NCBI RefSeq assembly: GCF_026410385.1 | Contig: NZ_JAPMLT010000003.1 | Location: forward strand, 186,001-250,000 | DNA from: Tumebacillus lacus | GTDB taxonomy: Bacteria; Bacillota; Bacilli; Tumebacillales; Tumebacillaceae | Length of the DNA: 64,000 bases | Direction: 5' to 3' | Shown: piece after piece, positions 47,833 through 56,298 of the stretch | How the letters are laid out: every line of letters begins with the position of its first letter | Position numbering within the stretch: the first letter of the stretch is position 1 | Notes under the pieces: generated by a model | Seen by the model: only the letters and a program-made list of their open reading frames with translations | What the model was told of the DNA's origin: nothing | The model's database searches: none | Position numbers and translations under genes: made by a program

Positions 47833-48414
47833 TTAACTTTCCTCTCTGAGTAATACGCCATCGTGCAGATCGACACCAGCCCAGTCTGTAACCGGCTGCC
47901 CTTTTACTTCGATGCGAAGTGTTCTGGCCGTCAGGAAGTTGATTTTCATCGTATCAGCAATCGTTTTGAGGACGATCCCACGATTTTCTTCCGGCATTGC
48001 CAGAATGGAATCATCAAAATTCAGCGTGATCATGTCGTCCTGAACTTTCGCGTCAAGCAGTGTAACGCCCGCTGAGATCACTGGCGAGGTTTGACTGCCC
48101 TCTCTCGTGAGTTTCATCAGTTTGAGCAATTCGAGGACCTTTTCCCTGTCACTTGTCGGTTTGTTTACGACATAGGCATACTTCTGGGTTACAAATTGAA
48201 CGGCGGAGTTCTCGTTTTTCTTATAGACGACAAGTTCCTCGTGATACCTTGAATCGTAGACACTCCGATCCTGCGCGTAACGTAAAAATTGATTACTCTC
48301 CTCGAAAGATGGCGCGCATCCAGACAAGCAGAGAGACAGTCCAACTAAACCTACAAGCGGTTTCCAATATGCATTCTCTTCCTCCTCGTAGACAGAATCA
48401 TGCTCTTCCACCAT
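47833..48414 (-). CDS. GerM-domain lipoprotein with disrupted start
   Basis: Lipoprotein with hydrophobic segment LVGLVGLSLCLSGC and a C-terminal GerMN-like domain (about 90-190, PVISAGVTLLDAKVQDDMIT onward), found in spore-germination protein GerM. The start is odd. The strong GAGGAGG site precedes an ATG at 48374 that reads M-H-I-G-N-R-L then stop. The lipoprotein frame has no start near it, and the first in-frame ATG (48414) gives an acidic extension and poor ribosome binding site. Removing one AT from CATATTGG would give MHWKPLVGL. The gene may be inactivated by a small indel. Confidence 0.6.
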   Translation of the reverse strand: MVEEHDSVYEEEENAYWKPLVGLVGLSLCLSGCAPSFEESNQFLRYAQDRSVYDSRYHEELVVYKKNENSAVQFVTQKYAYVVNKPTSDREKVLELLKLMKLTREGSQTSPVISAGVTLLDAKVQDDMITLNFDDSILAMPEENRGIVLKTIADTMKINFLTARTLRIEVKGQPVTDWAGVDLHDGVLLREES

Positions 48415-48445
48415 CCCATCAAAGAGTAATAGACAGTTCCTTGGA

Positions 48446-49027
48446 TCAGTAGACAGCATCGGTGATGAAATCCCCCAGCGGAACCGCAATCTCGTTTGCA
48501 AACCGGTACATGCGTTGCTTGTGATCCCCCACAAAAAATACAGGATCGACAAGCCCTGCATCGAGGAAGCCGTCTTCTTTTAGAAGAGAAGAATCGATCT
48601 TTCTGTCAACAATCGAAGCGATCACATAGGTGTATTGCGGGTGAGAGGCTGGAGTACAGATCTCCTCGACCCGGCATTCTATACTGATCGGACATTCCAG
48701 AATTGAAGGGGCCGACACATGCTTCGACGGGACAGACGTATGACCCGACAAGTCAAACTTGCCTCGCTCCTTCTCGGATGTGAAGCCGCATTGTTCGATT
48801 TCCGCCATATGCCGCTTGTCCGGCACATTTACAACCAGTTCCCTAGTCAGCCGGATGCAGTCAATGGCGTGTCCAGAGCTTACGAAACCCAGATACATCA
48901 TGTTACCTAGGCTAAAAGAGGACGATCCCGTCGAGATATTCGGCTGTCCGTTCTGCTCGATGTAACAGATGAGTATCACCGGGTAGCCGATGTACATCTT
49001 TGAAAATTCGGTTGGCACTTTTACCAC
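48446..49027 (-). CDS. Flavin reductase-like FMN-binding protein
   Basis: Protein of 193 residues resembling the flavin reductase-like split-barrel family (PF01613): MYIGYPVILICYIEQNGQPNIS and SLGNMMYLGFVSSGHAIDCI match the FMN-binding barrel, with ELVVNVPDKRHM after it. It probably binds FMN; its partner enzyme is not encoded nearby. The start is GTG after AGAGGAGA. It lies upstream of the two lipoprotein genes on the same strand. Confidence 0.75.
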   Translation of the reverse strand: MVKVPTEFSKMYIGYPVILICYIEQNGQPNISTGSSSFSLGNMMYLGFVSSGHAIDCIRLTRELVVNVPDKRHMAEIEQCGFTSEKERGKFDLSGHTSVPSKHVSAPSILECPISIECRVEEICTPASHPQYTYVIASIVDRKIDSSLLKEDGFLDAGLVDPVFFVGDHKQRMYRFANEIAVPLGDFITDAVY

Positions 49028-49364
49028 TGACCACTCTCCTCTTCCTTTCCTTGATCGGGTTCGCTCTCTTCATCGTAACATCCCGTTACAAAATTAACCA
49101 ATATAAATAATGTGTAAGAGGTAATTCTCCGTCACTCAACATCACAGAGTCATTTGAAGTACAACTATTTTCTTTCGAGTACAACCCCCCTCTAAAACAA
49201 CATGTACGTGGCTTGGGATTTTTTAAATTGATGTTTGAACTGTGCTTTGTATTCCACAACTTCTATCCATACGACATTGCTTCGCGTATTACTTCCCTTT
49301 TGCTTCTTCATAAGGCGAAATTTCCATTTGCATCGCCCATTCGAGGAAAACGGGTGTTATGATT
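49028..49364. other. AT-rich intergenic region
   Basis: This gap contains two copies of AGTACAAC about 22 bases apart (near 49158 and 49180) separated by TATTTTCTTTCG, possibly a regulator-binding direct repeat. A 62-residue plus-strand frame at 49235-49423 has no ribosome binding site and is not called. I see no RNA gene. Confidence 0.35.
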
Positions 49365-49850
49365 CTATTCTTGCGGAATGCTCGACTCATATTTGTAGGG
49401 TGGATGAGAAGATCCACCCGTAATAACTTTCCATGTACCTTTCATTTTATAGACGGGCAAGGTGTTGATCGAGACTCGGTCGTCGACATCTGTTTGTCTG
49501 ACGGTGATCATAACCAGCGAACTGTTGACTGAACGAACATCTTCGATCCGTATCTCTTTTAGATCATTTCGGATCTTTTCTGTAGACCGCTCGTATCGAT
49601 CACTCTGTTTTTGATAACGCACATCGTGGGTGTATTTGAGCATACCCTGTACGTCATCTGCCAGGATTGCTTTTATTGTCTTTTGCATCACCTCCTCTGC
49701 TTTCTTGGCCGCAGGAGATTCGTCGGCCGGTATGACCAACATTCCTGACTCGTCAACCTGACCGCCAGCAAAAGTTGTTTGCATCGTGTAGATCGTGCCG
49801 CTCCCGACCAGACCGGCCAACAGTACCCATCCGGCAATCACTTTTTTCAT
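49365..49850 (-). CDS. Exported hypothetical protein
   Basis: A 161-residue protein with an N-terminal signal peptide (about 1-28, MKKVIAGWVLLAGLVGSG). The exported part has a helical first half and a beta-rich second half (SLVMITVRQTDVDDRVSINT), consistent with an NTF2-like fold, but I cannot assign a family. The ATG at 49850 follows GAGGGTG; an upstream in-frame start at 49919 has no ribosome binding site. Confidence 0.65.
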   Translation of the reverse strand: MKKVIAGWVLLAGLVGSGTIYTMQTTFAGGQVDESGMLVIPADESPAAKKAEEVMQKTIKAILADDVQGMLKYTHDVRYQKQSDRYERSTEKIRNDLKEIRIEDVRSVNSSLVMITVRQTDVDDRVSINTLPVYKMKGTWKVITGGSSHPPYKYESSIPQE

Positions 49851-49955
49851 TTCCAATACACCCTCTCGGTCCATATTTTTTCGAACTGGCAAAACATGGG
49901 TACTGGTCGAGTATACCAATTGGTTACAAATAAAACTATAATAAAAAAGAAAAAA

Positions 49956-49984
49956 AGCCGACTATCTCCAACAGATAGTCGGCT
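49956..49984 (-). terminator. Terminator of the DUF1659-DUF2922 operon
   Basis: Perfect 12-bp stem AGCCGACTATCT / AGATAGTCGGCT with loop CCAAC; the minus exit is TTTTTCTTTTTT. Confidence 0.92.
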
Positions 49985-49995
49985 CTTTGTGCTCC

Positions 49996-50211
49996 TTACA
50001 ACGCGATCTCTTGCACGCTCGTCTCGAGCAAGCGGGCTTCGACTTTGGAGATGGCGTTGCCTTGGGAGAAGGTGAAGATCCGGGTCTGCAACACGAGGTC
50101 CATCACGGCGGTGATCTCGGCTGCGGTGAGGTTTTGTCTCGGTTCGGGGATGTTGACTTTGACTTTTTTGTTGGTGTCGGTGAGGAAGATCAGTTCCAGT
50201 TCGCGTTTCAT
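49996..50211 (-). CDS. DUF2922 family protein
   Basis: A 71-residue protein with the N-terminal RELELIFLTDTNKKVKVNIP pattern of DUF2922, a small Firmicutes family of unknown function usually paired with DUF1659. The ATG at 50211 follows GGAGGTG. Second gene of a two-gene operon. Confidence 0.8.
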   Translation of the reverse strand: MKRELELIFLTDTNKKVKVNIPEPRQNLTAAEITAVMDLVLQTRIFTFSQGNAISKVEARLLETSVQEIAL

Positions 50212-50250
50212 GGGGGGCACCTCCGGCAGTTTTAGGTTTTTGGCTTGATG

Positions 50251-50475
50251 TTAAACGGTTTTGTACAGGTCTTCCCGGTTGACGCGCTCGATGTGGTGGA
50301 GAGGCCAAGCGGAGAGGCTGGCGAGCGCTTCGCCGATGGCGTAGAGATCTTCGAGCGAGGCGGACGGCATGACGCGCGAGTAGGCTTTGTCTTTGTAGAC
50401 TGCGTTGCCGTCGGCGGTGGTGCCCGTTTGCAGGGTGAGGATCATGCTGGAGAAGCCGTGGAAAATGTCGATCAT
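50251..50475 (-). CDS. DUF1659 family protein
   Basis: A 74-residue protein with the DUF1659 pattern: an LTLQTGTTADGNAVYKDKAY strand pair, then a helix EDLYAIGEALASLSAWPL. Function unknown. The ATG follows GGAGGG. It precedes the DUF2922 gene by 39 bases, the usual arrangement. Confidence 0.8.
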   Translation of the reverse strand: MIDIFHGFSSMILTLQTGTTADGNAVYKDKAYSRVMPSASLEDLYAIGEALASLSAWPLHHIERVNREDLYKTV

Positions 50476-50640
50476 TTTGTATCCCTCCAGGGTGTGTGAT
50501 GTCTTACACCCTTCTCTATGCGAGGAGTCTGCCGGACCGGGGACGATATTTATGGAAATAGTTCCTTTCTATCATTGCAACAAGAACAAAATTCAATTAC
50601 AGTTAATATGTCACATTATAAACAAGGAGGTTTGTCAAAA

Positions 50641-51063
50641 ATGAAACTTTGGAAACAATCGATCTGTGTGCTCGGGGTGGCAGCTCTGCTCGCAGGAGGT
50701 GCGCAAACCACGTACGCGGCAAGTGTCGGGGAAAGCGAAGCGATGACCGCATCGGGTGTGAACGACTCGTTCCGCACGGCGAACTACTTTGAGATGGGCG
50801 ATGCGGTGAGCGGGGTGATCGGCACGGCCAGCGACGTGGATGTGTTCGAGTTTATGCCGAACGGCGCCTACCGCGTGGACTTCACGTTCAACACCACCGG
50901 CAACTATGAGTTCCAAGTGTGGAATGCGTATGGCTACCTGCTCGACAGCGTGGTCGGCTCCGGCTCGTTGAGCGTGCCGATCAACTATGAGTGGGATTCG
51001 TACTATGTGCGCGTGATCGGCAAGAACGACTCCGGTGACACCTACACCTTTACGGCGAACTAA
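50641..51063 (+). CDS. Small secreted PPC-like beta-sandwich protein, copy 1
   Basis: A 140-residue precursor with signal peptide (about 1-27, ending TTYAAS) and a mature domain of about 110 residues. It resembles bacterial pre-peptidase C-terminal (PPC) domains: NDSFRTANYFEMGDAVSG, SDVDVFEFMPNG, YYVRVIGKNDSGDTYTF. PPC domains normally sit at the end of secreted proteases; here the domain stands alone. The ATG follows AAGGAGG. A tandem paralogue follows 35 bases later. Confidence 0.8.
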   Translation: MKLWKQSICVLGVAALLAGGAQTTYAASVGESEAMTASGVNDSFRTANYFEMGDAVSGVIGTASDVDVFEFMPNGAYRVDFTFNTTGNYEFQVWNAYGYLLDSVVGSGSLSVPINYEWDSYYVRVIGKNDSGDTYTFTAN

Positions 51064-51098
51064 TACTCAACCACCAGCGACCAGGAGGTCTCCTTGAT

Positions 51099-51536
51099 AT
51101 GAACCTGTGGAAAAAAACCATTCTCGCGCTCGGCATCACGGCGATGCTCGCAAGCGGCGCACAAACGTCGTATGCGTATACGGTCTACGAAGGGGAAGCG
51201 AGCAACGCCTCGGGCGCAAATGACACGCTCAGCACCGCGGTGATGTATCACGTGGGCGATGTGATGAACGGTGTGGTCGGCACGACCGGCGACGTGGACA
51301 TGTACAAGTTTGCGCTGGATGATGACCAGGTCTTGCGCTTCACGTTCGACACGACGGGCACGTATGAGTTTGCGATCTACGACGGAGCGGGCGGTTTGGT
51401 CGGTTCTGTGGTCGGCCCCGGCTACCTCGATGTGCCGGTCGACTACACGGCCGATCTCTACTCGATCCGCGTATCCGGGAAAAACGACTCGGGCGACGCG
51501 TACACGATCTTCGCCAAGCCGATGGGCCGTGGCTGA
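51099..51536 (+). CDS. Small secreted PPC-like beta-sandwich protein, copy 2
   Basis: A 145-residue paralogue of the preceding protein, with signal peptide (about 1-26, ending TSYAY) and a PPC-like domain (NDTLSTAVMYHVGDVMNG, GDVDMYKFALDD, SIRVSGKNDSGDAYTIF). The signal peptides and several blocks are nearly the same in both copies, showing local duplication. Ribosome binding site AGGAGG. Probably co-transcribed with copy 1; the terminator follows copy 2. Confidence 0.8.
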   Translation: MNLWKKTILALGITAMLASGAQTSYAYTVYEGEASNASGANDTLSTAVMYHVGDVMNGVVGTTGDVDMYKFALDDDQVLRFTFDTTGTYEFAIYDGAGGLVGSVVGPGYLDVPVDYTADLYSIRVSGKNDSGDAYTIFAKPMGRG

Positions 51537-51550
51537 TCCACCCACACAAA

Positions 51551-51577
51551 AAAGACCCCTGTCTCAGGGGTCTTTCT
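51551..51577. terminator. Terminator between PPC pair and LCP gene
   Basis: AGACCCCTG (51553-51561) / CAGGGGTCT (51565-51573) with a 3-base loop; A-rich on one side, T-rich on the other. Confidence 0.85.
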
Positions 51578-51586
51578 GCTTTCCTT

Positions 51587-52792
51587 CTACTCGGTGACCA
51601 GAGACGCGCTGACGTAGCCGTACATGCCGTCCGGGGTCTTGATGTAGTACCAGCCGTCGAGCTTCTCGATCAGGGTCAGGTCTTGCCCTTCATAGACTTT
51701 GCCGATCACGGCCGAGTCGGTGGTCGGTTTGGTGCGCAGGTTGACGTATTCGCCGGAGACGGTGACCACAGGGCCACTCTGTGCAGCCGGTGTTTGCGGT
51801 TGGCTGCTCTCCTGCGGCTGGGTCGTGGTCTGCCGGGAGCCGCCGCCTGCCGTGCCTGCATCCGCCGTGTCGGTCGACGCTCCGCCTTGGACCGTCTCAT
51901 GGAAGAACGAACGGGTCGCTTCAATGTCCGGCCAGAGGATCGCTTCGCCGTACATGTTGGTCGTCTCGCTCAACGCATCGTCTTGCGGCAGTTGTTCGGT
52001 CTTCATGTTGGCCGTGTCGAGCTTGAGCCCGAGGGCTGCCAGTTTGAACAGGTCGTCGCCGCCGAGGTTGGTCTGCACGTACGGTTTGACTTCCTTTAAG
52101 ATCGTCGGCAGCTTGATCAGCTGACTCGGTGTTTTCATCTCATTGACGACCAGTTTGACCATCTCGCGCTGGCGTTCGGTGCGGTCGAAGTCGGCGCGGA
52201 CGCCGCCCCGGTAGCGGACGTATTGCAGGGCTTGGTAGCCGCTCAGATGCTGCTGTCCCGCCCGCAGGTTGATGTCGTTGACGCCGTCGTCCGCGTGGAT
52301 CATGTCTTCCTGCACGTTGACGTCAATGCCGCCGATGGCGTCGACGATCTTGGCAAATCCGACAAAGTCGGTCGCCACATAATAGTGGATCTCCGTCTTC
52401 AGAAACTGCTGCACGGTGTCGATCAGCAGTTCCGGACCGCCGTTTGCAAAGGCGGCGTTGATCTTGTGCTGCCCGTGGTCGGGGATGTTGACGTAGGTGT
52501 CGCGCATGATCGAGAACAGGGCGATCTGTTTGCTCACCGGGTCGATGCTGGCCAGCAGCATGGTGTCAGAGCGCGGCTTCTCGTCTTTGTTTCGCGAGTC
52601 GACGCCCATGATCAGGATGTTGACCTGCTCCGTCCCTTCCCATTTTGCTGTCGTCAGCAGGTTTTCCCCGTTGGAAAACGGCTTGTTCGCATTGACCGAT
52701 CCTAGGAATGAGAACATCGAATACACATAATAGCCGGCAAACAGGCCGACAACCACCAAGACAAAGCTGAACACTCTCAGCCATTTTTTCAA
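51587..52792 (-). CDS. LytR-CpsA-Psr family wall-polymer ligase with SH3 domain
   Basis: Protein of 401 residues. One N-terminal TM helix (about 5-27) anchors an extracellular LCP domain (about 57-220). Its motifs include NILIMGVDSR, RSDTMLLASIDP, SIMRDTYV and RYRGGVRADFDRTERQREMV, with the Arg and Asp residues that bind the polyprenyl pyrophosphate. A Gln/Thr/Pro linker and a C-terminal bacterial SH3 domain (about 335-400, YVNLRTKPTTDSAVIGKV) follow. LCP enzymes attach teichoic acid or other polymers to peptidoglycan; the SH3 part would bind the wall. The start is TTG after AAGGAG. Confidence 0.9.
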   Translation of the reverse strand: MKKWLRVFSFVLVVVGLFAGYYVYSMFSFLGSVNANKPFSNGENLLTTAKWEGTEQVNILIMGVDSRNKDEKPRSDTMLLASIDPVSKQIALFSIMRDTYVNIPDHGQHKINAAFANGGPELLIDTVQQFLKTEIHYYVATDFVGFAKIVDAIGGIDVNVQEDMIHADDGVNDINLRAGQQHLSGYQALQYVRYRGGVRADFDRTERQREMVKLVVNEMKTPSQLIKLPTILKEVKPYVQTNLGGDDLFKLAALGLKLDTANMKTEQLPQDDALSETTNMYGEAILWPDIEATRSFFHETVQGGASTDTADAGTAGGGSRQTTTQPQESSQPQTPAAQSGPVVTVSGEYVNLRTKPTTDSAVIGKVYEGQDLTLIEKLDGWYYIKTPDGMYGYVSASLVTE

Positions 52793-52953
52793 GTCCTATC
52801 ACATCTCCTTCAACCCTGTCTATATTCCACACAGAAGGCGCAAATCCTGTCAGAGACCGTTCCGTACCGATCAGTATCGCCAACTCTTTTCCTTTTTTCG
52901 CCACTCGTGGTAATCTGGTGGTGGACAACGATATGACCAAAGGAGCGATACTC

Positions 52954-53292
52954 ATGGATTGCCTGTTCTGCAAACTCATCGCGGGTGAGATCCCGTCGAA
53001 AAAAATCTACGAAGACGAGCACGTCCTCGCCTTCCACGACATCAACCCGGTCGCGCCGGTGCACGCCCTTGTCATTCCAAAGAAGCATATCGTCAATGTA
53101 CTCGACCTGACGGAAGACGATGCCCTTGTCCTTGCAAAAATTCATGCGGCGATCCAGATCGTCGCCAAAGAGACCGGCATCGACGAGACCGGATTCCGCG
53201 TGGTGACCAACACCGGCACGCACGGACAACAGACGGTGTTCCATATGCACTATCACGTCATCGGCGGTCGCCAATTGAAGTGGGAGTTCTAA
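52954..53292 (+). CDS. hinT: HIT-family nucleotide hydrolase (HinT)
   Basis: A 112-residue cytosolic protein with the histidine triad HMHYHVIGG near the C-terminus and the N-terminal CLFCKLIAGEIPSKKIYED pattern with a Cys pair typical of HinT. It hydrolyses purine nucleoside phosphoramidates such as AMP-lysine. The ATG at 52954 follows AAAGGAG; 12 in-frame codons upstream lack a ribosome binding site. Confidence 0.93.
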   Translation: MDCLFCKLIAGEIPSKKIYEDEHVLAFHDINPVAPVHALVIPKKHIVNVLDLTEDDALVLAKIHAAIQIVAKETGIDETGFRVVTNTGTHGQQTVFHMHYHVIGGRQLKWEF

Positions 53293-53444
53293 AAAACGAT
53301 TTACACTCTGTTTGATACGTTGTGCGTAACCCTGCTCCCCGCCTGTTGCAGGGTTATTTACTTTTCATAAAATATTGGTATATTTCATTTACCTCTATGG
53401 AGTGTTATACTATTCTTAATCACAGGTTTGGAGGTACTCACGAA

Positions 53445-53678
53445 ATGGCGAAAGCAGCTCCTTTTTTGATCACTCTGGTCATCCTGCTCGTCTGTAGTTT
53501 GGCGATCACCACGATTCTGCAAGGTACTTCCGCATTTGCTTATGTATCGTACATCAACGCCGGTCTCGCACTCGTACTCGTCCTTGCGATCTATCCGAAG
53601 TTGAAGAACATGATGGACAAATACGAGCGCAACCAGAATCAGCAGAATCGTTCCAACAACAACGGCAACCGCTACTAA
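53445..53678 (+). CDS. Small two-TM membrane protein
   Basis: A 77-residue protein with two TM helices (about 5-27 and 33-52) and a hydrophilic, Asn/Gln/Arg-rich C-terminal tail (YERNQNQQNRSNNNGNRY). No family recognised. The ATG follows TTTGGAGGT. A TATACT -10-like element lies about 35 bases upstream of the ribosome binding site, without a good -35. Confidence 0.65.
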   Translation: MAKAAPFLITLVILLVCSLAITTILQGTSAFAYVSYINAGLALVLVLAIYPKLKNMMDKYERNQNQQNRSNNNGNRY

Positions 53679-53696
53679 ATTCTGCGCATACACGCG

Positions 53697-53738
53697 AAAA
53701 AAGACCAACGCCCTTTTTAGGAGTTGGTCTTTTTTTTC
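53697..53738. terminator. Bidirectional terminator
   Basis: AAAGACCAAC / GTTGGTCTTT with an 13-base loop. The stop codon of the minus-strand flippase gene (53717-53719) lies in the loop. Confidence 0.9.
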
Positions 53739-55057
53739 GTGATCTTGTCGGTGATCTTGCGCAGGAGTCGCTTGTATTGGTCGATCTCGTCCGGTTGGAG
53801 CACGAACAGTTTCCATGCCGGGTACCGGGTCACGTAGGCAAAGTAGCCGATGGAGAACAGGAAGATCGCTGCGTTGGCCGACACTTTTGCAAAAGCGGCA
53901 CCGTGCGCGCCCAGATGCGGGATCAGCAACAACGCGATGGAGAGGTTGACGACGATGGAGATCGCCTCCAAGGCCATCAGCAGTTTGGGGCGGCCCAGTT
54001 GGTTCGTGAAGAACGTGGTCAGGATCGTGGCGAGTCCGAGCAACGCCGCGCCTGGCAACAGGATCATCAAGTTTTGCACGGCCGGTGCAAACGCCTCGCC
54101 GAAGACCCGCGGGATCAGCCACGGCATGACGATATAGAAGCCGAGCATGGCGACCAGCAAGATGATCGCCGTGTGACGGAAGGTGCGGGCGGTGAGCAGG
54201 GACGAGTCCTTTTCTGCCAGCGACGACACGCGCGGCATCACCACCTGCAGGATCGAGCCGGAGACGAGCATCAGCATCTCGGCGATGGTGACAGCGATGG
54301 AATAGACGCCCGACTCTTGGACGCCAATCAGGAAGAAGACGATGTAAAAGTCGATCCGCATGTTGGTGATCGTGAGCAGTCGCGCCCCCATCAGTTGCGT
54401 ACCGTACCGGAACATCTCGCGGCGAATCTTGAGGTCGGGGCGCGGGATGAGCGTGACGCCGCCGTGGCGGATCGCAACGTAGGCGGAGACGGTGGCGGTG
54501 ACGGCAAACGAGAGGAACCACGCCCCCATCGCGTAGAGCGTCTGCTCGTCCGTCGGGGCAAACAGCACCGCCCCGGTCAACAGCGGGATGAAGAGCAGCG
54601 ACTGGACGGTGTTGAGCCGGTTCAGCCACTCGTGCTGGTCCAGCCCCCAGATCAGCCGGGTGACATAGACGTGAAACACGGAGAACGGCGCGACGAGCAA
54701 GGCAAACCAGATCGTGCGCGTCTTCATCGCCTCAAACGGGCCAAATCCGTTCCACAGCCACGGCGTGCCGAGCAGCGCGACGGCGAGCAGGAACGACACG
54801 AGGATCGTCGCAAACCACAGCGCGGTGGAAAAGACGAGGCGCGGGTCGTGTTTTTGCTTGTTGATGCCGTACGGTATGTATTCGCTGAACGAGCCGACGA
54901 TCGGCGAGTAATAGGAAAAGTTGGTGATCGTCGCGGTCAGATAGCCCCGCCCGGTCGGGCCGAGGTAGTTGGCGGTCAGGATGGCGATCAGGAAGCTCAG
55001 TCCCGCCCCGAAAAATTTATAAAATAAGGTGCCGAGGATTCTCATCATCGGTGTCAT
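53717..55057 (-). CDS. Polysaccharide flippase, MOP superfamily (Wzx-like)
   Basis: Membrane protein of 446 residues with 12-14 TM helices. N-terminal features GAGLSFLIAILTANYLGPTGRG match PST/Wzx-type flippases for undecaprenyl-linked sugars. The C-terminus is a basic tail (KRLLRKITDKITKKKTNS). It probably exports a surface polysaccharide unit. No glycosyltransferase genes are adjacent, but the LCP ligase at 51587 could use the same polymer (inference). The ATG at 55057 is preferred because AAAGGGG is 10 bases upstream; a TTG three codons earlier is too close. Confidence 0.85.
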   Translation of the reverse strand: MTPMMRILGTLFYKFFGAGLSFLIAILTANYLGPTGRGYLTATITNFSYYSPIVGSFSEYIPYGINKQKHDPRLVFSTALWFATILVSFLLAVALLGTPWLWNGFGPFEAMKTRTIWFALLVAPFSVFHVYVTRLIWGLDQHEWLNRLNTVQSLLFIPLLTGAVLFAPTDEQTLYAMGAWFLSFAVTATVSAYVAIRHGGVTLIPRPDLKIRREMFRYGTQLMGARLLTITNMRIDFYIVFFLIGVQESGVYSIAVTIAEMLMLVSGSILQVVMPRVSSLAEKDSSLLTARTFRHTAIILLVAMLGFYIVMPWLIPRVFGEAFAPAVQNLMILLPGAALLGLATILTTFFTNQLGRPKLLMALEAISIVVNLSIALLLIPHLGAHGAAFAKVSANAAIFLFSIGYFAYVTRYPAWKLFVLQPDEIDQYKRLLRKITDKITKKKTNS

Positions 55058-55183
55058 GACGTTCAATCCCCTTTCTCAGATCACAATACATGAAACATGT
55101 CCATCTTAGCATTGTAGCACAGAAATGGGAAAAGGGAGCGGGTGCCTTGCGCGGCTCCCCTCCCTTTTTGCTACTTCGTGCCT

Positions 55184-55849
55184 TTACCGGATCGGAGCCG
55201 GGGTCGTCGACTCCAGTTCCACCACTCGTTCGACCGCCCAGATCCCGCCTCTCCCCTGCTTGACGGGTTGGTAGAGCTCGAGGAGAAACACGCAGGTTTT
55301 GTGCCGGGACCAGACCAGCGCGTGAAACAGGCCGGAGCCGGAATCGACGTAGGTGCCGCGCAGCCAGAAGGGGTCTGTTTTGCTAAACCCGAGCTTTGCC
55401 GCGCCGACGACTCGCGCCGTCTCCACCGGGTCGAGCCGCCACGGGTTGCCGCCGCGGTCGACGTAGTTTTGCACTCGGATAAAGTCCTCCCCGGCCAACG
55501 CCACGTAGCCGACGCGCGGTCCGCAGTCGGAGACCGGGCCTTCCGCCCCCGCCCCTTCTTCGGCCGGCGTGATGTCGGCCGGCGTGTCGCCTGTCGTCGG
55601 CGGCGACGGTACGGTCACGCCGGTCGGCTGGTCGATGGGAAAGTTGGTGCCGGCAAACGGGGTCGGTTGAACGGCCGCACCCGGCGGGATGTAGGGTTGG
55701 ATCTGTTCCTGGCCGGCGACGGTGGTCCCCATCGGGCCGAGCGGCATCAGGGGCATTTGCTCGGCTCGTGTGTGTTCCTCGATGTCAAACTGCCCCACCG
55801 GTTGCAGACACGGCCGGTTCCAGACTTCGTTGTGATCGCGAGTATCCAT
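55184..55849 (-). CDS. Hypothetical protein with Pro-rich linker, possible late sporulation gene
   Basis: A 221-residue soluble protein. The first 90 residues are Pro/Gly/Thr-rich and probably disordered. The C-terminal half (RVGYVALAGEDFIRVQNYVD onward, ending VERVVELES) looks like a compact beta domain I cannot name. The ATG at 55849 follows AAAGGAGG. A sequence matching the sigma-K consensus lies about 35-65 bases upstream, and the divergent neighbours are sporulation genes ytrHI, so a spore-coat role is plausible (inference). Confidence 0.6.
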   Translation of the reverse strand: MDTRDHNEVWNRPCLQPVGQFDIEEHTRAEQMPLMPLGPMGTTVAGQEQIQPYIPPGAAVQPTPFAGTNFPIDQPTGVTVPSPPTTGDTPADITPAEEGAGAEGPVSDCGPRVGYVALAGEDFIRVQNYVDRGGNPWRLDPVETARVVGAAKLGFSKTDPFWLRGTYVDSGSGLFHALVWSRHKTCVFLLELYQPVKQGRGGIWAVERVVELESTTPAPIR

Positions 55850-55884
55850 TCTGCTCGCGCCTCCTTTTGCTTTCATTCTCCTCA

Positions 55885-55913
55885 TACGATATGTAGGCAC
55901 TTGCCGAATGTGT
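55885..55913 (-). promoter_or_regulatory. Candidate sigma-K promoter
   Basis: Minus strand ACAC (55913-55910), 16-base spacer, CATATCGTA (55893-55885), a full match to the sigma-K -10 pattern CATAnnnTA with an AC-type -35. It would start a short leader for the gene at 55849. Confidence 0.45.
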
Positions 55914-55968
55914 GCGGGTCCCGTCGCATAGGTATCGTACAAGAGCATTCTGGACAAGGAGGGAGCCT

Positions 55969-56298
55969 GTGGAGCGATTTATCAGCACCGTGATCCTCGA
56001 CTTTTTTGTCGCCCTCGGCATCGTGCTCGGCGGCTCGATCATCGGCGCGCTGGGCGCGGTGCTCACTCACCGGCCCCCGATGACGACGATGGTCTATCTC
56101 GGAGATCAGCTGAAGATCTGGGCGTTGGTGGCGGCGCTCGGCGGGACGATGGATACGTTGAAGGTGTTCGACACGGGGCTGTTTGGCGGGGCGCAGTTTG
56201 CGGTGGTGGTCAAGCAGTTCTGCTACCTGGTGTCGGCGTTTCTCGGGTGCAATGTGGGGTATTATCTCATCAAGTGGATCGTCGGGGAGATCAAATGA
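55969..56298 (+). CDS. ytrH: Sporulation membrane protein YtrH
   Basis: Membrane protein of 109 residues with three TM helices (about 8-30, 48-68 and 85-105), matching YtrH in length and in motifs such as FISTVILDFFVALGIVLGG and the central DQLKIWALVAALGGTMD. In B. subtilis ytrH is expressed in the mother cell under sigma-E and is needed for efficient sporulation. The start is GTG after AAGGAGG. Its last codons overlap ytrI (ATGA), the conserved arrangement. Confidence 0.88.
   Translation: MERFISTVILDFFVALGIVLGGSIIGALGAVLTHRPPMTTMVYLGDQLKIWALVAALGGTMDTLKVFDTGLFGGAQFAVVVKQFCYLVSAFLGCNVGYYLIKWIVGEIK

Noticed and set aside
49235..49423. 62-residue plus-strand frame
   Set aside because: No ribosome binding site, and it overlaps the end of the minus-strand exported protein gene.
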